Part shown: in pieces, positions 49,070-60,520 of the stretch
How positions within the stretch are numbered: position 1 is the first letter of the stretch
Layout: every line of letters starts with the position of its first letter
From: Allantophomopsis cytisporea
Lineage: Eukaryota > Ascomycota > Leotiomycetes > Phacidiales > Phacidiaceae
Assembly (NCBI GenBank): GCA_024752435.1
Contig: CP103035.1
Location: forward strand, 744,001 to 808,000
DNA length: 64,000 nt
Direction: 5' to 3'
Program-made: the position numbers and the translations under genes
The notes under the pieces: model-generated
Seen by the model: only the letters and a program-made list of their open reading frames with translations
What the model was told of the DNA's origin: nothing
Database searches by the model: none

Positions 49070-50291
49070 CTAGAAGATCGCTAGAGCATTTGCTGGGCTT
49101 GCAACACCGCCAGGTACATTGCAAACCTCACTCGTCAAGAAGAATGACCATCTACTCTCTTCCTTACATCTTTCTGCCAATGCCTCCAGATCGAACAATT
49201 CTCCAATCGGGCATCCCCAACCAGCAATCAAGATCTCATGTAGAGAGTAGGATTGTTGAGTGGCTAATAAGACATAAATCTTAGTGCAAATTCAATCTCA
49301 AAAAGGAGAGGATACTCACGCCAGCATTCAAAAGATGGTTGATCCCCCGCAACAGCAGCAAAATTCTCCCAGATCCACTTCAGCATCTCCTCACTCTGTT
49401 CAACTCCCGAAAAATGCGGTGGCAACACATTCTTCAGCTTCAAGAGCTGACTTTCACTCTTCTCGTTATGGGCAGCCATATATCCTGCCAAGCTCAATCA
49501 GTATCTCATAAATAAACAGAAAAGCGCAAAGGGACAGGACTTACCAGATCTAATGAACAAAACATCCCCAAACTTGATTTCCGTTCCCTGCGCCTCTGCA
49601 GTAGCAAGCAAGTATTTGAGAGGAATACCACCTGTCTCAAACGGCTCGTAAGAGATAGACGGCGACTGACTCAATCTCCAAGAATGGAAATCAAGCAAGA
49701 TTCCCCGCCCAACAATGCCCTTCTCCGCCATTGCTATGCCCATCAGCCCGCGTTTCCCATAAGTTTTCACATAAGAAGGGGGTATCGCAACACAAGACAC
49801 ACCTTGAACGCCCAAAACCACACTCCGTTCCTCATGGATAGCCTTCAAGTTAACTCCACCGTAGAACAGACCTTCTCGCTGGTACGCAAAATGCCGCAGG
49901 CCATCCCACTGCGTAGAGATCTGGGAGTTGAAGGTCCACACATCATCGTTGACGGTGCGCGGGGCCTTGTGGATGAGTTCCTGGTGGAAGAGTTTCCTGC
50001 CGAAGAAGCTCTTCGAGGACTGCGCATTGAGCGCCCAGTTCAGCGATATCCTGTTGCGCGTGTAAATTCATTGATATGCGTGAGAGTAGGCAGGACATAC
50101 CGGTGGCCGGATCTGATCTCGGAGCTGGCGGAGAGGACGATTTCGGGAGTCAGACGGTTCAGAGTCCCCAATTGGTCATCCACGCCGTAAAGACCCCAGG
50201 CTGAGAGCTTGGGATCGCCTTTTCTCAGTGGGAGGTCTTTGAAGTCCGGAAGGCCATTCGCGTTTAGAGCCCCCGAAAATAATGTTGGCAT
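49070..50291 (-). CDS. Cyclase-family (kynurenine-formamidase-like fold) protein
   Basis: Five exons, 50291..50101, 50050..49803, 49733..49545, 49484..49320 and 49263..49070, give 328 aa. All junctions keep frame. Family features: GDPKLSAWGLYGVDDQLGTLN near the N-terminus, QWDGLRHFAYQREGLFYGG, AEKGIVGRGILLDF, a GDVLFIRSG strand, and a C-terminus LHEILIAGWGCPIGELFDLE followed by NVPGGVASPANALAIF. This is the fungal branch of Pfam Cyclase (PF04199), where the bacterial metal motif HxGTHxD is replaced by a QWDxLxH form. The substrate in fungi is unknown. An in-frame ATG 30 codons upstream (50381) is an alternative start, but the downstream one fits family N-termini better. Transcription is convergent with RIB7. 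Confidence 0.88.
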
Positions 50292-50818
50292 TGTAGTAGA
50301 GCTTATAAATTTGATCAATTTGGTTACAAAATGAGTATAGTGCAAGATCTCGATGAAATTGAGTTCACCGGCAGAGTTCATAGGACTATATTACAATTAC
50401 GTGTGTACATTTTAAGCTCTTAACATAGTATAGGGGGTTGTGCAAAAAGAGTCTCCAGATGGAAATGGACTTCGGAATAGATTAGCTTATCTAAAGCACG
50501 TGGAGTGGCGTGTGGAAACAATGCGGGGTGCTGCAGCTCTTCGGATGTGGGGTGCATGAATATACCCGAAACCGAACCGCAACTGCATCAGTTTGGGGCA
50601 AGTCGTACAAAAGTATCATCCCAACGTATTGAGCAACTGAGAATTTCCACTTTTGAGAATCTGGAAGGGATGTCAAAGGTTCACATAATCAAGTTCTACT
50701 GGGTGTTGGAAAGAACGATGGGTATGAAAATTGGAATAGGCTGAAAAGTAGCTAAGGTATTCGTAAAATTAAAAAGGGCATAAAATCATGGCTTTCTCAT
50801 AAAGCAGTTTTAGTCAGC
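50292..50818. other. Intergenic between cyclase-family and catalase genes
   Basis: It holds the cyclase-gene promoter (left) and the catalase 3' UTR (right). No gene or repeat was recognised. Confidence 0.55.
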
Positions 50819-52454
50819 CTACAAACGGGCCTGAGCAGAACCGTTAGCCTGGCTCGATGGAGCTGGGGCGTTCTTCTCGGTCTCAGATTCGATAGCAGCG
50901 CCCAATTTAGGATCCACCTTCTTGAACATTTCATATGTGCGCTTACGGGTATCCTCCTTGGCAGCGGCAAGGTGGCCAGAAACATTGCCAATGAAGTTCT
51001 CTTGCTGACCTGGCTGCTTGCCAAGGACATCCCAAAGACCCTTGGCTTGAATGTAGTCCTCATCCGTAACCTCAGACAAGAAAGAGACTGCAGCACCGGC
51101 CCACTTCTCGTGGTCGTTGGTTGGCTTGACTGGCTTGTAAGTCAAGTGGCGGTAGGACGATGGATAGTTAGGGTTGGCACCGTAGTTGCCGTTGACAGCC
51201 ATGGCACCATCACGGTGGAACGGGTTGAAGGCACGAAGAGGAGCATTGACTGGGATTTGCTGGTAGTTGACACCGAGACGGTGACGGTGAGTATCTGGGT
51301 AGGAGAAAAGACGGGATTGGAGAACCGGGTCGGCAGATGGCTCAACACCTGGAACCAAGTGAGATGGAGCGAAGGCAACTTGCTCAATCTCAGCAAAGTA
51401 GTTCTCAACGTTCTTATTGAGAGTGAACTTTCCAAATCTTCGGAGTGGTACCTCAGCCTGTGGCCAGACCTTTGTAAGATCAAAGATGTTCCATCGGAAC
51501 TTTTCGGCCTGTTCTGGTGAGAGGACCTGGACGTAGACAGTCCAGGATGGATAATCTCCGTTTTGGATGGCGTCGAAAAGATCTTGGGTGTTCCAGTCTG
51601 GGTTCTCAGAAGCCATCTTTCCAGCCTCTTCGTTAGTGAAGGTCTTGCTGCCCTGGTCCGTCTTCAAGTGAACCTGGACGTAGTTGAAGGTTCCATCTGG
51701 CTTGGTCCACTTGTGAGTGTGGCCAGAGTAACCGTTCATGTGTCTGTAGGAGTATGGTGTACCACGGTCAGAGAAGAGGTGCATGACCTGGTGAATAGCC
51801 TCCTGGTGAGTAGAGAGATAGTCCCAGAACATGGTGGCATCCTTCAGGTTGGTTTGTGGGTTCTTCTTCTGAGTGTGGATGAACAACGGGAACTTGGTAG
51901 GATCACGAAGGAAGAAGACTGGTGTGTTGTTGTATACCCAATCCCAGTTACCCTCTTCGGTGTAGAACTTGATGCTGAAACCTCTTGGGTCGCGAGCGGT
52001 ATCAGCAGATCCCTTCTCACCACCGACGGTAGAGAATCTAGCAACACAAGGAGTCTTCTTGCCAACCTTATTAAGCATGTCGATTTGGGTAATGTCGGAG
52101 ATATCCTACAAGAATGTTAGCAAATGCAGTTCGTTCAGAGAGGAATCGGAAGTCTTGCATCAAGGACTTCGAATTCACCATAAGCACCTGCTCCCTTGGC
52201 GTGTACGACTCGTTCTGGGATACGCTCACGGTCGAAGTGTGCCAATAGATCTGATGAAAATTAGCTTTGTGTACTTAGATTTTAGGTACACGAAAAATCA
52301 TACCAATCAAGTGGAAATCCTGGAGCAGGAGGGGACCATTTTGGCCAACTCTCTGGAAGGCCTCTGGACTCTCGATTGGACACCCATTGGAAGTGGTGTA
52401 CACTGGTTTCTCAGAGTACTTGAAGGTGGATGCTGGCTTATCGTCGGCGACCAT
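50819..52454 (-). CDS. Catalase, small-subunit type, with peroxisomal signal
   Basis: Three exons, 52454..52304, 52250..52159 and 52105..50819, give 509 aa. The second intron (52158..52106) begins with GC rather than GT; this boundary gives GEFEVLDDISD across the junction, as the family requires. Catalytic His67 lies in RVVHAKGAGAYG, the distal Asn at about 140 in VYNNTPVFF, and the haem-ligand Tyr350 in RLFSYPDTHRHRLG. The protein ends in ARL, an accepted variant of the peroxisomal targeting signal PTS1 (consensus SKL). Together with the ~500-aa length and no signal peptide, this indicates a peroxisomal clade-3-type catalase breaking down hydrogen peroxide from beta-oxidation. Codon use is strongly C-biased, suggesting high expression. 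Confidence 0.95.
52106..52158 (-). other. GC-AG intron of the catalase gene
   Basis: A 53-base intron with donor GCAAGA and acceptor TGTAG. The only nearby GT donor (GTCCTT, 7 bases upstream of the GC in the reading direction) is a poor match and would delete conserved residues after GEFE. Splicing at GC keeps phase 0 and restores the family sequence. Confidence 0.75.
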
Positions 52455-54583
52455 TTTCGCGATTTTCAGGTAAAAATAATATGTCTTGTTGTATGTGGTG
52501 TCGAAACAATTTATGAGACTTTGTAAAGACTTTGTAAAGTCTTTGAAGTATGAATGAGATGTAGACTGAATGAACAGCTTTTCCGCAACAGCAGGGAGAA
52601 TGAATAGTTTTCCCAAATTGGTGCTGCCCCCAGGTCTTATATGCAAAGGTGGGCTGAAGATGAGGCAGGAGCGGGGTGGGGTTGGAGGTGGTACGGCGCA
52701 TCGACCAACCAGCGACTCTGTGTTTGTGATGGTTCGAAGTATCAAGTCAACCGCACTTTACCTTTAGTAAGGCCGACGGTCGAGAACTTGCCTGGTATTG
52801 AACATCCTCGACATCACGGGGTATCAAAGCCAATGATTATGTTTCCCTTCCTATGCTTAGTCTTCTTCATATTGTGTCTCAGCTGAGAAGAATTGTTCTA
52901 TTTGACAGAATGCCAGCCAAGACGCGGGGAACTTCCTGGATCCAAGCGACCCGAGCATGTATCCATAACCAATCTGACGTATCAAAATATGCAAGTACAC
53001 ATTCTAAGCTGTTCTGAGCCTTTCTTTGTTAATCAATTGGATCTTCAACCCGACCAGCTATGTACCTTCTGTGATGGAAATAACCTGGGCGTTGTGTAGC
53101 CGTTTTGCTACCACAAACTAACCATCTTCAATTCGAGGGGAAAATTCCGTACGTCTTAAGCACCTCGTACCATCTAGTAGTATTCTATTTGAATACGTTG
53201 AGCAAACAATGGAAATACCAATACCTAGCTGTATGTACCCCATACGGCAATGTGCAATAGACATACCGATGGAATGAATAATCTACGATAAGACGGAGAA
53301 GCACCAAAGACAGCAAAAGTCTAGAAATTAGCCAATGGATATTTACCTAACAGATCTTCGTAATCATGCGTCCTGACCTCTCTGTCGCTTCTTTCTCACA
53401 GCCGAGGAGCGACATGCAAGCCAGCACTGACGCAATTCTGACCTCTTATCATTCGTCGGAACTCTGGAAGCTTCGGATAATACAGAGGATTCAAGAAAAG
53501 TCATTCGAGAAAAGTCATACCATGGACTAATACGAAGATATCAAATGCTTGCTGAAGAAAACGCACCAAATTTCAATCATTTTGATATAATGATCCAGGC
53601 GTGTGCGCCTTTAGGAAGCAACTCCGGATAATAGCGACTAATTCGTCTTAATGCGCAACGAGGGTAGACAAGGGATGTGGGGCACGGAGACGCTGAATCC
53701 CACCTTTCCGATGCACAAATCGCACTTTTCATCACTACATCGAGAAATCTTTTGGCATCGGTTGGGAGATTCATGGAGTAGTGATCGAGGCTCCGAAGAA
53801 CGGTATGTAAGTTCGGTCTCCGTACCCAAACAAAGGCGTGGCGGCACGTTGCCTGACTACATGGTAGTGAAGACAGGGGTATAAATGAGCACGTACGCTC
53901 TCCGAGCTCTGATATTCAGTCGTTGTAGATCTAATCGAGACTCAAGAAGTTATTCACAGGATAATGAAGGATCAGAGGCTGTTCAACGTCCTCATGATTT
54001 TTCTATCACTGTGAATATTCATTCCTCAGTACCGTCTTCTTCATTCACTCAAACAAGGGATGCAATGCCTCAATGCCACGTCATATTTCGGGCGAGGCTC
54101 TCGAGTAACTAATCAAAGGTACCTAAGGTACGAAATGTTGTGACCGCAACAAGTAACGACGATCAAGTGATGTAACTGGGGTTTCCCATAGTTAACCGGT
54201 CACCATGATGTTCATAGAAAGTCGGTACCTGCAGATCTTTAACGGGTATGAGAGCCGTATCAGAAATGATGCAAATTACTGGACTTGACTCTAGCATATA
54301 GTGGAGCTGAGAAGCTTGTATTAACGGCTGTTCTTCAACGTAGATTCTAAAAGTCAAGAGCGAGTGTCAAGACGACATACCGAATCAGCCGAAGTGTCAA
54401 GATTCAGGGTAAAGGCTGACTACCAATCCCACAGGTAGTGGACTCTGGGCCAGATCATTGTGAGAATTCTTGATCCTCTATTCGACAACGTCTCCATAAT
54501 GGACCATATGGATTAGAACACAGTGAGTGATGCAGTTCTGATCCAGAATCTGGAAACAAATAAAAGGCATAACAGATTTTGAG
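52455..54583. other. Spacer upstream of catalase
   Basis: The first few hundred bases form the catalase promoter/5' UTR. The rest is AT-rich with short frames. No recognised gene, RNA or repeat apart from the possible small gene to the right. Confidence 0.45.
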
Positions 54584-54869
54584 TTACCTAGATCTTTGGC
54601 AATCTTTATTGCAAGCCATAACATAAACCAGACCTGCAGAGTTGTTGATGAGCATAGCCATATACGTATCAAAAGCCGTAGAAATGTTGAGGGCCACAAC
54701 AACCATTTGTAGTGGTACATTATAGAAGACCTGTGAGGATATAGCAAGTCAACAATCGATTAGAGCGCCACGGATTTCGCATTGACGCAGGCAAGTGTTT
54801 TGGGAATGGGATAATGATTCAGCCACATACGGCTTGAACACTGATCAACATGCACTCATAAATATACAT
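54584..54869 (-). CDS. Possible small spliced gene, about 61 aa (doubtful)
   Basis: Exon 54869..54831 (13 codons, ATG at 54869, second ATG at codon 7) joins across an intron at 54830..54731 (GTATGT donor, CACAG acceptor, CTAAT branch-like sequence) to exon 54730..54584. The join is in frame and the second exon reads in protein-like fashion: QMVVVALNISTAFDTYMAML, then NNSAGLVYVMACNKDC, with two cysteines near the end. A further 38-base GT-AG interval (54587..54550) could extend it to 72 aa. Composition suggests a small secreted protein or a fragment of one, but the N-terminus is not a clear signal peptide. No family is recognised, and it could be a remnant. Confidence 0.3.
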
Positions 54870-55029
54870 TGTTCAAGCATTAAGAACTCAATCATGAGAG
54901 ACCGTATATAATTTATGCTCCATACTCCATAATGTCATCACAGTATCTAGTGTGATGGCAGATTCTGTCCGCAAATAGACCGCATTTATTCAATGGTATT
55001 CATTATAATATACATCATCTCATCCTTCC

Positions 55030-55803
55030 TTACGATTCCGACTGTACCGTTTGCTAATCTTTGAGTTAGTATCCAGTTAATAGAGGTATGAGAGTGTACT
55101 TACCACAAGCCAATCCATACCCTCATCCACACCACTACCATCGACCGCCGAACAAGCCACAATACTCCAATTTCTGTCCCTCAGTTCTCCCAACTTCAGA
55201 GCCTCGCTGATTTTTCCGGCACCTTGAGCCCCTGGCTGATCTTGTTTGTTTGCGAAAACCAATAATGCAGCATCCTTCAACTCATCCTCGTTGAGCATAG
55301 CAGCCAATTCTTCTGAGGCTGTTCCTAGTCGATCAATATCGGTCGAATCAATAACGAATATGACAGCTGCGGTATTGGCATAATAACATCTCCAATACGG
55401 TCGTATACTCGTTTGTCCTCCAAGATCCTGGTGATCGGGTTAGCGAGTGCACGCATGTCACCGCAAGGGGTAATGTCGTACCCAAACGTTAAAATTGAGA
55501 TTCTTATATGTGACGGATTCGACGTTGAAGCCAATCGTGGGAATTGTGGTGACCACCTCTCCAATCTGAAACGTTGTGGTCAGTACAGTTATATGTAAAG
55601 GGGCGCAGGCGCGCATAAGGAGAAGAGCCCACCTTCAACCGATACAACAAAGTTGTCTTTCCAGCGTTGTCCTTTTTGCGAAGAATGAGTCAGTGATCTC
55701 GGGATTTCGAAGTCGCTGCCATGCTCACAAGTCCTAAGATCAATATCCGTATCTCCTTCTTAGAGAATAGGAATCCCGATAACCAGGACACACTTGCACC
55801 CAT
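55030..55803 (-). CDS. arl1: ADP-ribosylation factor-like GTPase Arl1
   Basis: Five exons, 55803..55729, 55671..55633, 55565..55482, 55427..55104 and 55053..55030, give 181 aa, the standard length. Gly2 in MGASVSWLSG is the N-myristoylation site. The P-loop GLDNAGKTT is split by intron 1 between GL and DNAGKTT. Switch I reads TTIPTIGFNVE, switch II WDLGGQTSIRPYWR, the guanine-specificity motif NKQDQPGA, and the late motif CSAVDGSGVDEGMDWL. The DLGGQ and SIRPYW combination with VTYKNLNFNVWD favours Arl1 over Arf1. Arl1 works at the trans-Golgi, recruiting GRIP-domain golgins. The short exons (39 and 24 coding bases) break up the ORF, so simple ORF calling shows only exon 4. Confidence 0.95.
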
Positions 55804-56779
55804 CGTGGCTTCGTTTCACTAAACTATCCTCCAAGGCGATACTTTTTTGATTTTGGCGGGCTAGGTAGGGGGCGGACGTCAACAGATGATGTTTATGAAG
55901 TGTTGGTCGTTGCAGCGGTACTCTGAAAACGGTGGTAGAGAGATGTGGTAAGATGACTCGTTGTTGATGTTCGCAGCGATCATGAATTCGCTGTGAACAA
56001 TGAACTTTGGCCTGAAGCTCTGACGGCTTGGCTTAGGAATTGTCAGCCTCACCCCTTATCGAGACTAGTGTAGCCGCGGTGCCGGTAGCAGCCCAGGTAC
56101 TAATGAGCACGTGATGATCGTCTACTTCATGCTTCGCACAGACCACACATACTTTCGGGCTTTAATTCAATAAATGCTTCATATAGATAGAGTGTCTTAG
56201 AGGCAGGTTTAAATTATTTCCAATGTAAATCTATCTATCATCCTACGCTTCGTTTCGTCCCGAAAACGTGGTTTTGGATCCTATGAAATCTACCAATCAG
56301 TTTGCATTCAAAAACAAATCTTCATGGTAACAAAATTGATTATAAAATTCTTAAACACTGAGACGGCTATTTTCAAGTGTACAACACATTGACACTTGCT
56401 AAGTCCGCCGACTTTGATCTGAGTATCCTACAGTCCACTGAATCGTAATAATAATTATGGTCATGCCGGATAAGGCTGCGTTAAATTATAAAACTTGTTA
56501 TCATTGTCCTGGAAGATTGTCCTACCTATGCTATGTCATCTGCACTCGTGTCCCAGTGCGCAGTCGCCAGTGCTATAAACTCCGAGATTTGAAACTTGTT
56601 TCTCCCATCAGTACACCTTTCGCCATGCACGCTGGAGTCAATTCGCTGATAGTGTCTAAGGTTTAAAGCTGTGCTATCAGTTTCGCCAATCATATCAATC
56701 ATTCCCATAAGCGTTGTAAGACAGTAATCGCGTCTACGGCTTCCAATGAATGGCGCGACGAATAGAGCAGCCGCGATAT

Positions 56780-57660
56780 ACTCTAGCAGCATGATTGTCG
56801 GTTCCTCGTTGCTAAAGTCAGCTCCAATATCTTAACTTCCTGCACTTTTCGATCACCTTTTCGATCCGTAGGGCGGATGTGAAAAACACCTGCATCACAT
56901 CTTCATAGGATTCCAACCACAGATTCAGAAGCCTGCTCAGGCGAATCCCAGGAACAGTCATCTGTGGTGGCAATAAAGTTTGCAATAGCCATTCTGAATT
57001 GTTTTGGATTGGAAGCTAGGACAGGGGTCTTACAAAGCATTGCAGTGAAGTGGGAGACTTTATCAATGGGAACATCAAGAGCCTGGTATACCGTTCAACT
57101 ATGAACAACGGAAAGCAACTGAGAGAAAAAAAGGGTGACCATTAAACGAAATCAACGGTAAGCCCCCAAATGGAGCTCCCATCTTCTGGAATATCTAGAT
57201 GAATACCCGAACAAAGGTCGTAAGTTCTGTTCGGTCTCCTTATGGGACCTTCTGAGGATATAAAGCCAAATATATCGGCTACTTCCGCTGGCAGGTCGTC
57301 AGGGACGAGATATAAGGTTTTCCGATAAGCTCAATGGGATTTCTGTCATTAAGTTCATGTCCTCGATTTCATTCGAAGGCTACTCAATAAGTCGTCCTCT
57401 TCACAGTTTGATATCCCAAGTCTTCTTTCCTATATTCATTGGAAGTACACATTATCTTCGTCGACCAGCAGCTCCTTCGTCTCATGTTGACCCTATGACT
57501 TAGCCATCTTTTGTCATCATATTCTAGCAGGTTGTCGTTTACGTAGTACCGATGGCATTCAAGAGGATAGCGGCGATATTAATATCCGCCACCACGAGGT
57601 CAATTTTTTCTCCAAGTTGAAAGCTGTCCTGATAATCCAATTGAGCTCGCCATGATGGGA
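56780..57660 (-). pseudogene. Decayed coding remnant, family unknown
   Basis: Reading the minus strand downward, protein-like segments appear in shifting frames interrupted by stops. About 57635-57540: QDSFQLGEKIDLVVADINIA. About 57310-57160: VPDDLPAEVADIFGFISSEG, then SGIHLDIPEDGSSIWGL. About 57085-56900: ALDVPIDKVSHFTAMLCKTP, then IANFIATTDDCSWDSPEQAS, followed by an in-frame stop. Each segment has amino-acid order typical of real protein, but no single splice model joins them without crossing stops, so a broken gene is the best reading. I do not recognise the family. A multi-intron live gene with unusual splice sites is a weaker alternative. Confidence 0.4.
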
Positions 57661-58469
57661 TGCATCTGTATTACTCGGTGATTGGGACAATGAGTGATAC
57701 CACCGTCACGTTATAGTCTGCACCTGTATCTGTAGCCGAACTCTTGCTCGTCAGTGGTACCCCTGAATCCAACGGTACGGCTACAACTTTTCAAGCGTTT
57801 AGGTTTGTTTCGCATTTGGTGCGTCTAGCCGGACGACATAGTGGCTGTATATTTGTGCTTCAGGAAATTTAAGATAAAGGTGCTGTGCGATCTTGCTGAT
57901 AATACTAAATTGAAAGCATGACTACATCTACAAGTAGTGAATATGGTTCATGTGTAGAATATAGATTGTAGTATTGCGTACTGAGGTACCCGAGGACTTG
58001 TATTGTCGATATATCTGCTCTCTCGACTATGATATTGTGATTAGGTATCCGCCCATCACTTCTGGATAGTCTTCTTTCACATTCGTCATTTAGTTATGAA
58101 ATCGTAAGGTCCTAAAGCTCAAATCAATGTAGGAGCAGAGGGATGAACTCTCAAGTAAATGTGTGTGGCCGATGCTCCATTAGTACGGAGAGGAAGCCTA
58201 AAACCGAACGGATCAAGGGATGGGTTTAAGATACGGGCTATATCTAATCTTACCTTGAACAATTGAACATCATGCGCTGATGTATCACGAGGCCATAATA
58301 TTTGTGATGTGGATATTCTATGAGCTCTGGCACAGACAGATACACCGAAGCCCTTCGTTCTGTACATGTACAACATTAGTAGTCTGTTTTATTTTACATA
58401 GTAAAATACAAGACTAAGGTGGTTGGTGAATTATATTTGAGTTTTCCTAGATTTAAAGTCTCTTTCTTA

Positions 58470-58500
58470 TTTTGATTTTGATTTTGATTTTTATTTTGAT
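58470..58500. repeat. TTTTGA hexamer run
   Basis: About five imperfect copies of TTTTGA form an AT-rich microsatellite in the Arl1-VDAC spacer. Confidence 0.8.
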
Positions 58501-59367
58501 TACTTGTATACACAAGAATATCTTGTAGAGTTCGTGGTTGAACCGAATCGCGCTTCTCATGGCAGAAGGAGCATGCCAGCTCACACTGACAATACCCAGA
58601 TAGCTATCTACCTTACCGTGCTTTGCCGTCTGGAAGGGACTCACAAGAAGTCAATGATCTATCTACCTTACCTACCCTACTATAACCACCCTGTCTTGCC
58701 TTGCCTCACCTAGATACCATGTGATTTCTTGCTATTCACTTTCCAGTCGCGCGTGTTCGCATTGTTCGCGTTTACATATATAAACAATCGCAAAGTCAAC
58801 AACACTGCACCAAACATTCAAAGTCATCTCGGCCATCAAGCAAAATCCAATCGGCGAGTGAATACAGAAACTGACACTTTACAATACATTGCATTGCATC
58901 TCAAAAAGCCAAGACGACCCTTACCTTCTTACCTTACCATATCTGTCGTCGTTCTACGCCCATTCAGCAGTGCCCGGCCAGCTGATCAGCGTGTTGTTTC
59001 ATGCGATTTCATGCCATTATTGCATGCTCCATCACCTCTTCACCTCTTCATGCGCACTGATGCACAGAGCCAGCACAGTGCAACCAGCAGCACCAGAGCA
59101 CCACAGCACCAATAACAAGCGAACGTGCTGTCAGCCAGTGAGCCCAGTGAACCAGTGAACCAGTCAGTGTTCAAATCCCCCGAGTTTTGCCGACATCGCG
59201 GCTACGACGATCACCACAGCAGCCGTCTCAGGCCCGCCAGCAATTTTGCGAAGCTATCTACCTCGCCGTGCCTCCTTCTCGCGCGTCTCCTCCTCATCAA
59301 GCTTAACTTCACCTCAATTCAAGTGCATCTCATTCCATCTCAACTTTCTTCATTACCAACATTCAAG

Positions 59368-60520
59368 ATGTCTATCCCAGCTTTCTCCGACTTTGGCAAG
59401 GCCTCCAACGACGTAAGCAAAAATGCGCTCCGTAACTGAATTGGGAGCTTCAATTGACCAATGATATTCTTTTCCAGCTCCTCAACAAGGACTTCTACCA
59501 CCAGTCCGCTGCCACCCTTGAGGTCAAGAGCAACGCTCCAAACGGCGTTGCCTTCAAGGTCTCCGGCAAGAGTGCCCACGAGGGCAAGACCGCTGGTGCT
59601 GTAAGTGATGCACCCTCAACGAGCGCGTCGTTGCTTTGCTAAACAGTTTGCGACTACAGCTTGAGGCCAAGTACACCGACAAGCCATCCGGTACATATCT
59701 CCACACTCCCTATGCTCAGATTCAACACTTCCACAAGTCGAATTTGCTTAATTTTTTTATCCGTCTTCAGCCCGGCCACGCACAATTGCTAATGTTTTAT
59801 CGCCGTTCAGGTGTCTCTCTTACACAGGTCTGGAACACCGCCAACGCTCTCGACACCAAGATCGAGATCCAGGATAGCATTGCCAAGGGTCTTAAGGCTG
59901 AGCTTCTCGGCGGTTTCTTCCCAGGTACTCAGTCCAAGAGTGCTAAGGTCAACCTCCACTTCAAGCAGCCAAACTTCCACGCTCGTGCTTTCTTCGACCT
60001 CCTTAAGGGCCCAACTGCTAACATCGACGCCGTCATCGGCCACGATGGTTTCCTCGCTGGTGCCGAGGCCGGTTACGATGTCCAGAAGGCAGCTATCACC
60101 AAGTACTCCGCTGCCATCGGATACAACGCTGCTCAGTACTCCGCTGCCATCACTGCTCACAGCAACTTGAGCGTTTTCTCCGCTTCCTACTACCACAAGG
60201 TTAACTCCCAGGTCGAGGCCGGTGCCAAGGCTGTCTGGGACTCCAAGAGCGGTAACAACGTCGGTCTTGAGGTTGCCTCCAAGTACAGACTCGACCCAGT
60301 CTCCTACGCCAAGGCCAAGATCAACGACCGTGGTGTCGCTGCTATTGCCTACAACGTTCTCCTTCGCCCAGGTGTCACCCTCGGCCTCGGTGCTTCCTTC
60401 GATACCCAGAAGCTCGACCAGTCTGCTCACAAGGTACGTTAAAAGCGGGTTGTTCTTTTAATTCTGCTTTTGCTGACAATATTACTCCAGATCGGTACCA
60501 GCTTCATCTTCGAGGCATAA
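59368..60520 (+). CDS. Mitochondrial outer-membrane porin (VDAC)
   Basis: Five exons, 59368..59412, 59478..59600, 59660..59690, 59811..60433 and 60491..60520, give 283 aa, the same length as Neurospora porin. The N-terminus MSIPAFSDFGKASNDLLNKDF is the porin amphipathic helix. Alternating hydrophobic/polar strands of the 19-strand beta-barrel follow. The family signature appears as YKVNS-like YYHKVNSQVEAGAKAVWD, and the sequence closes with GASFDTQKLDQSAHKIGTSF. VDAC passes ATP, ADP and other metabolites across the outer membrane. Intron 3 (59691..59810) follows a coding exon of only 31 bases. The strong C-ending codon bias matches an abundant protein. The convergent DNAJC30-like gene ends 260 bp downstream. 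Confidence 0.97.

Larger units (their letters stand above)
55804..59367. other. Divergent spacer between Arl1 and VDAC genes
   Basis: The left edge is the Arl1 promoter. The right edge, from about 58720, is the long CT/CA-rich promoter and 5' UTR of VDAC, with short CCAGTGA repeats near 59137-59167. In between lies a decayed coding remnant (listed separately). A further minus-strand frame at 58119-58376 reads in a weakly protein-like way but could not be joined to the remnant. Confidence 0.5.

Noticed and set aside
58119..58376. 85-codon minus-strand frame with weakly protein-like text
   Set aside because: It contains a GTAAGA donor-like site, but splicing onward gives immediate stops; it could not be linked to the neighbouring remnant.
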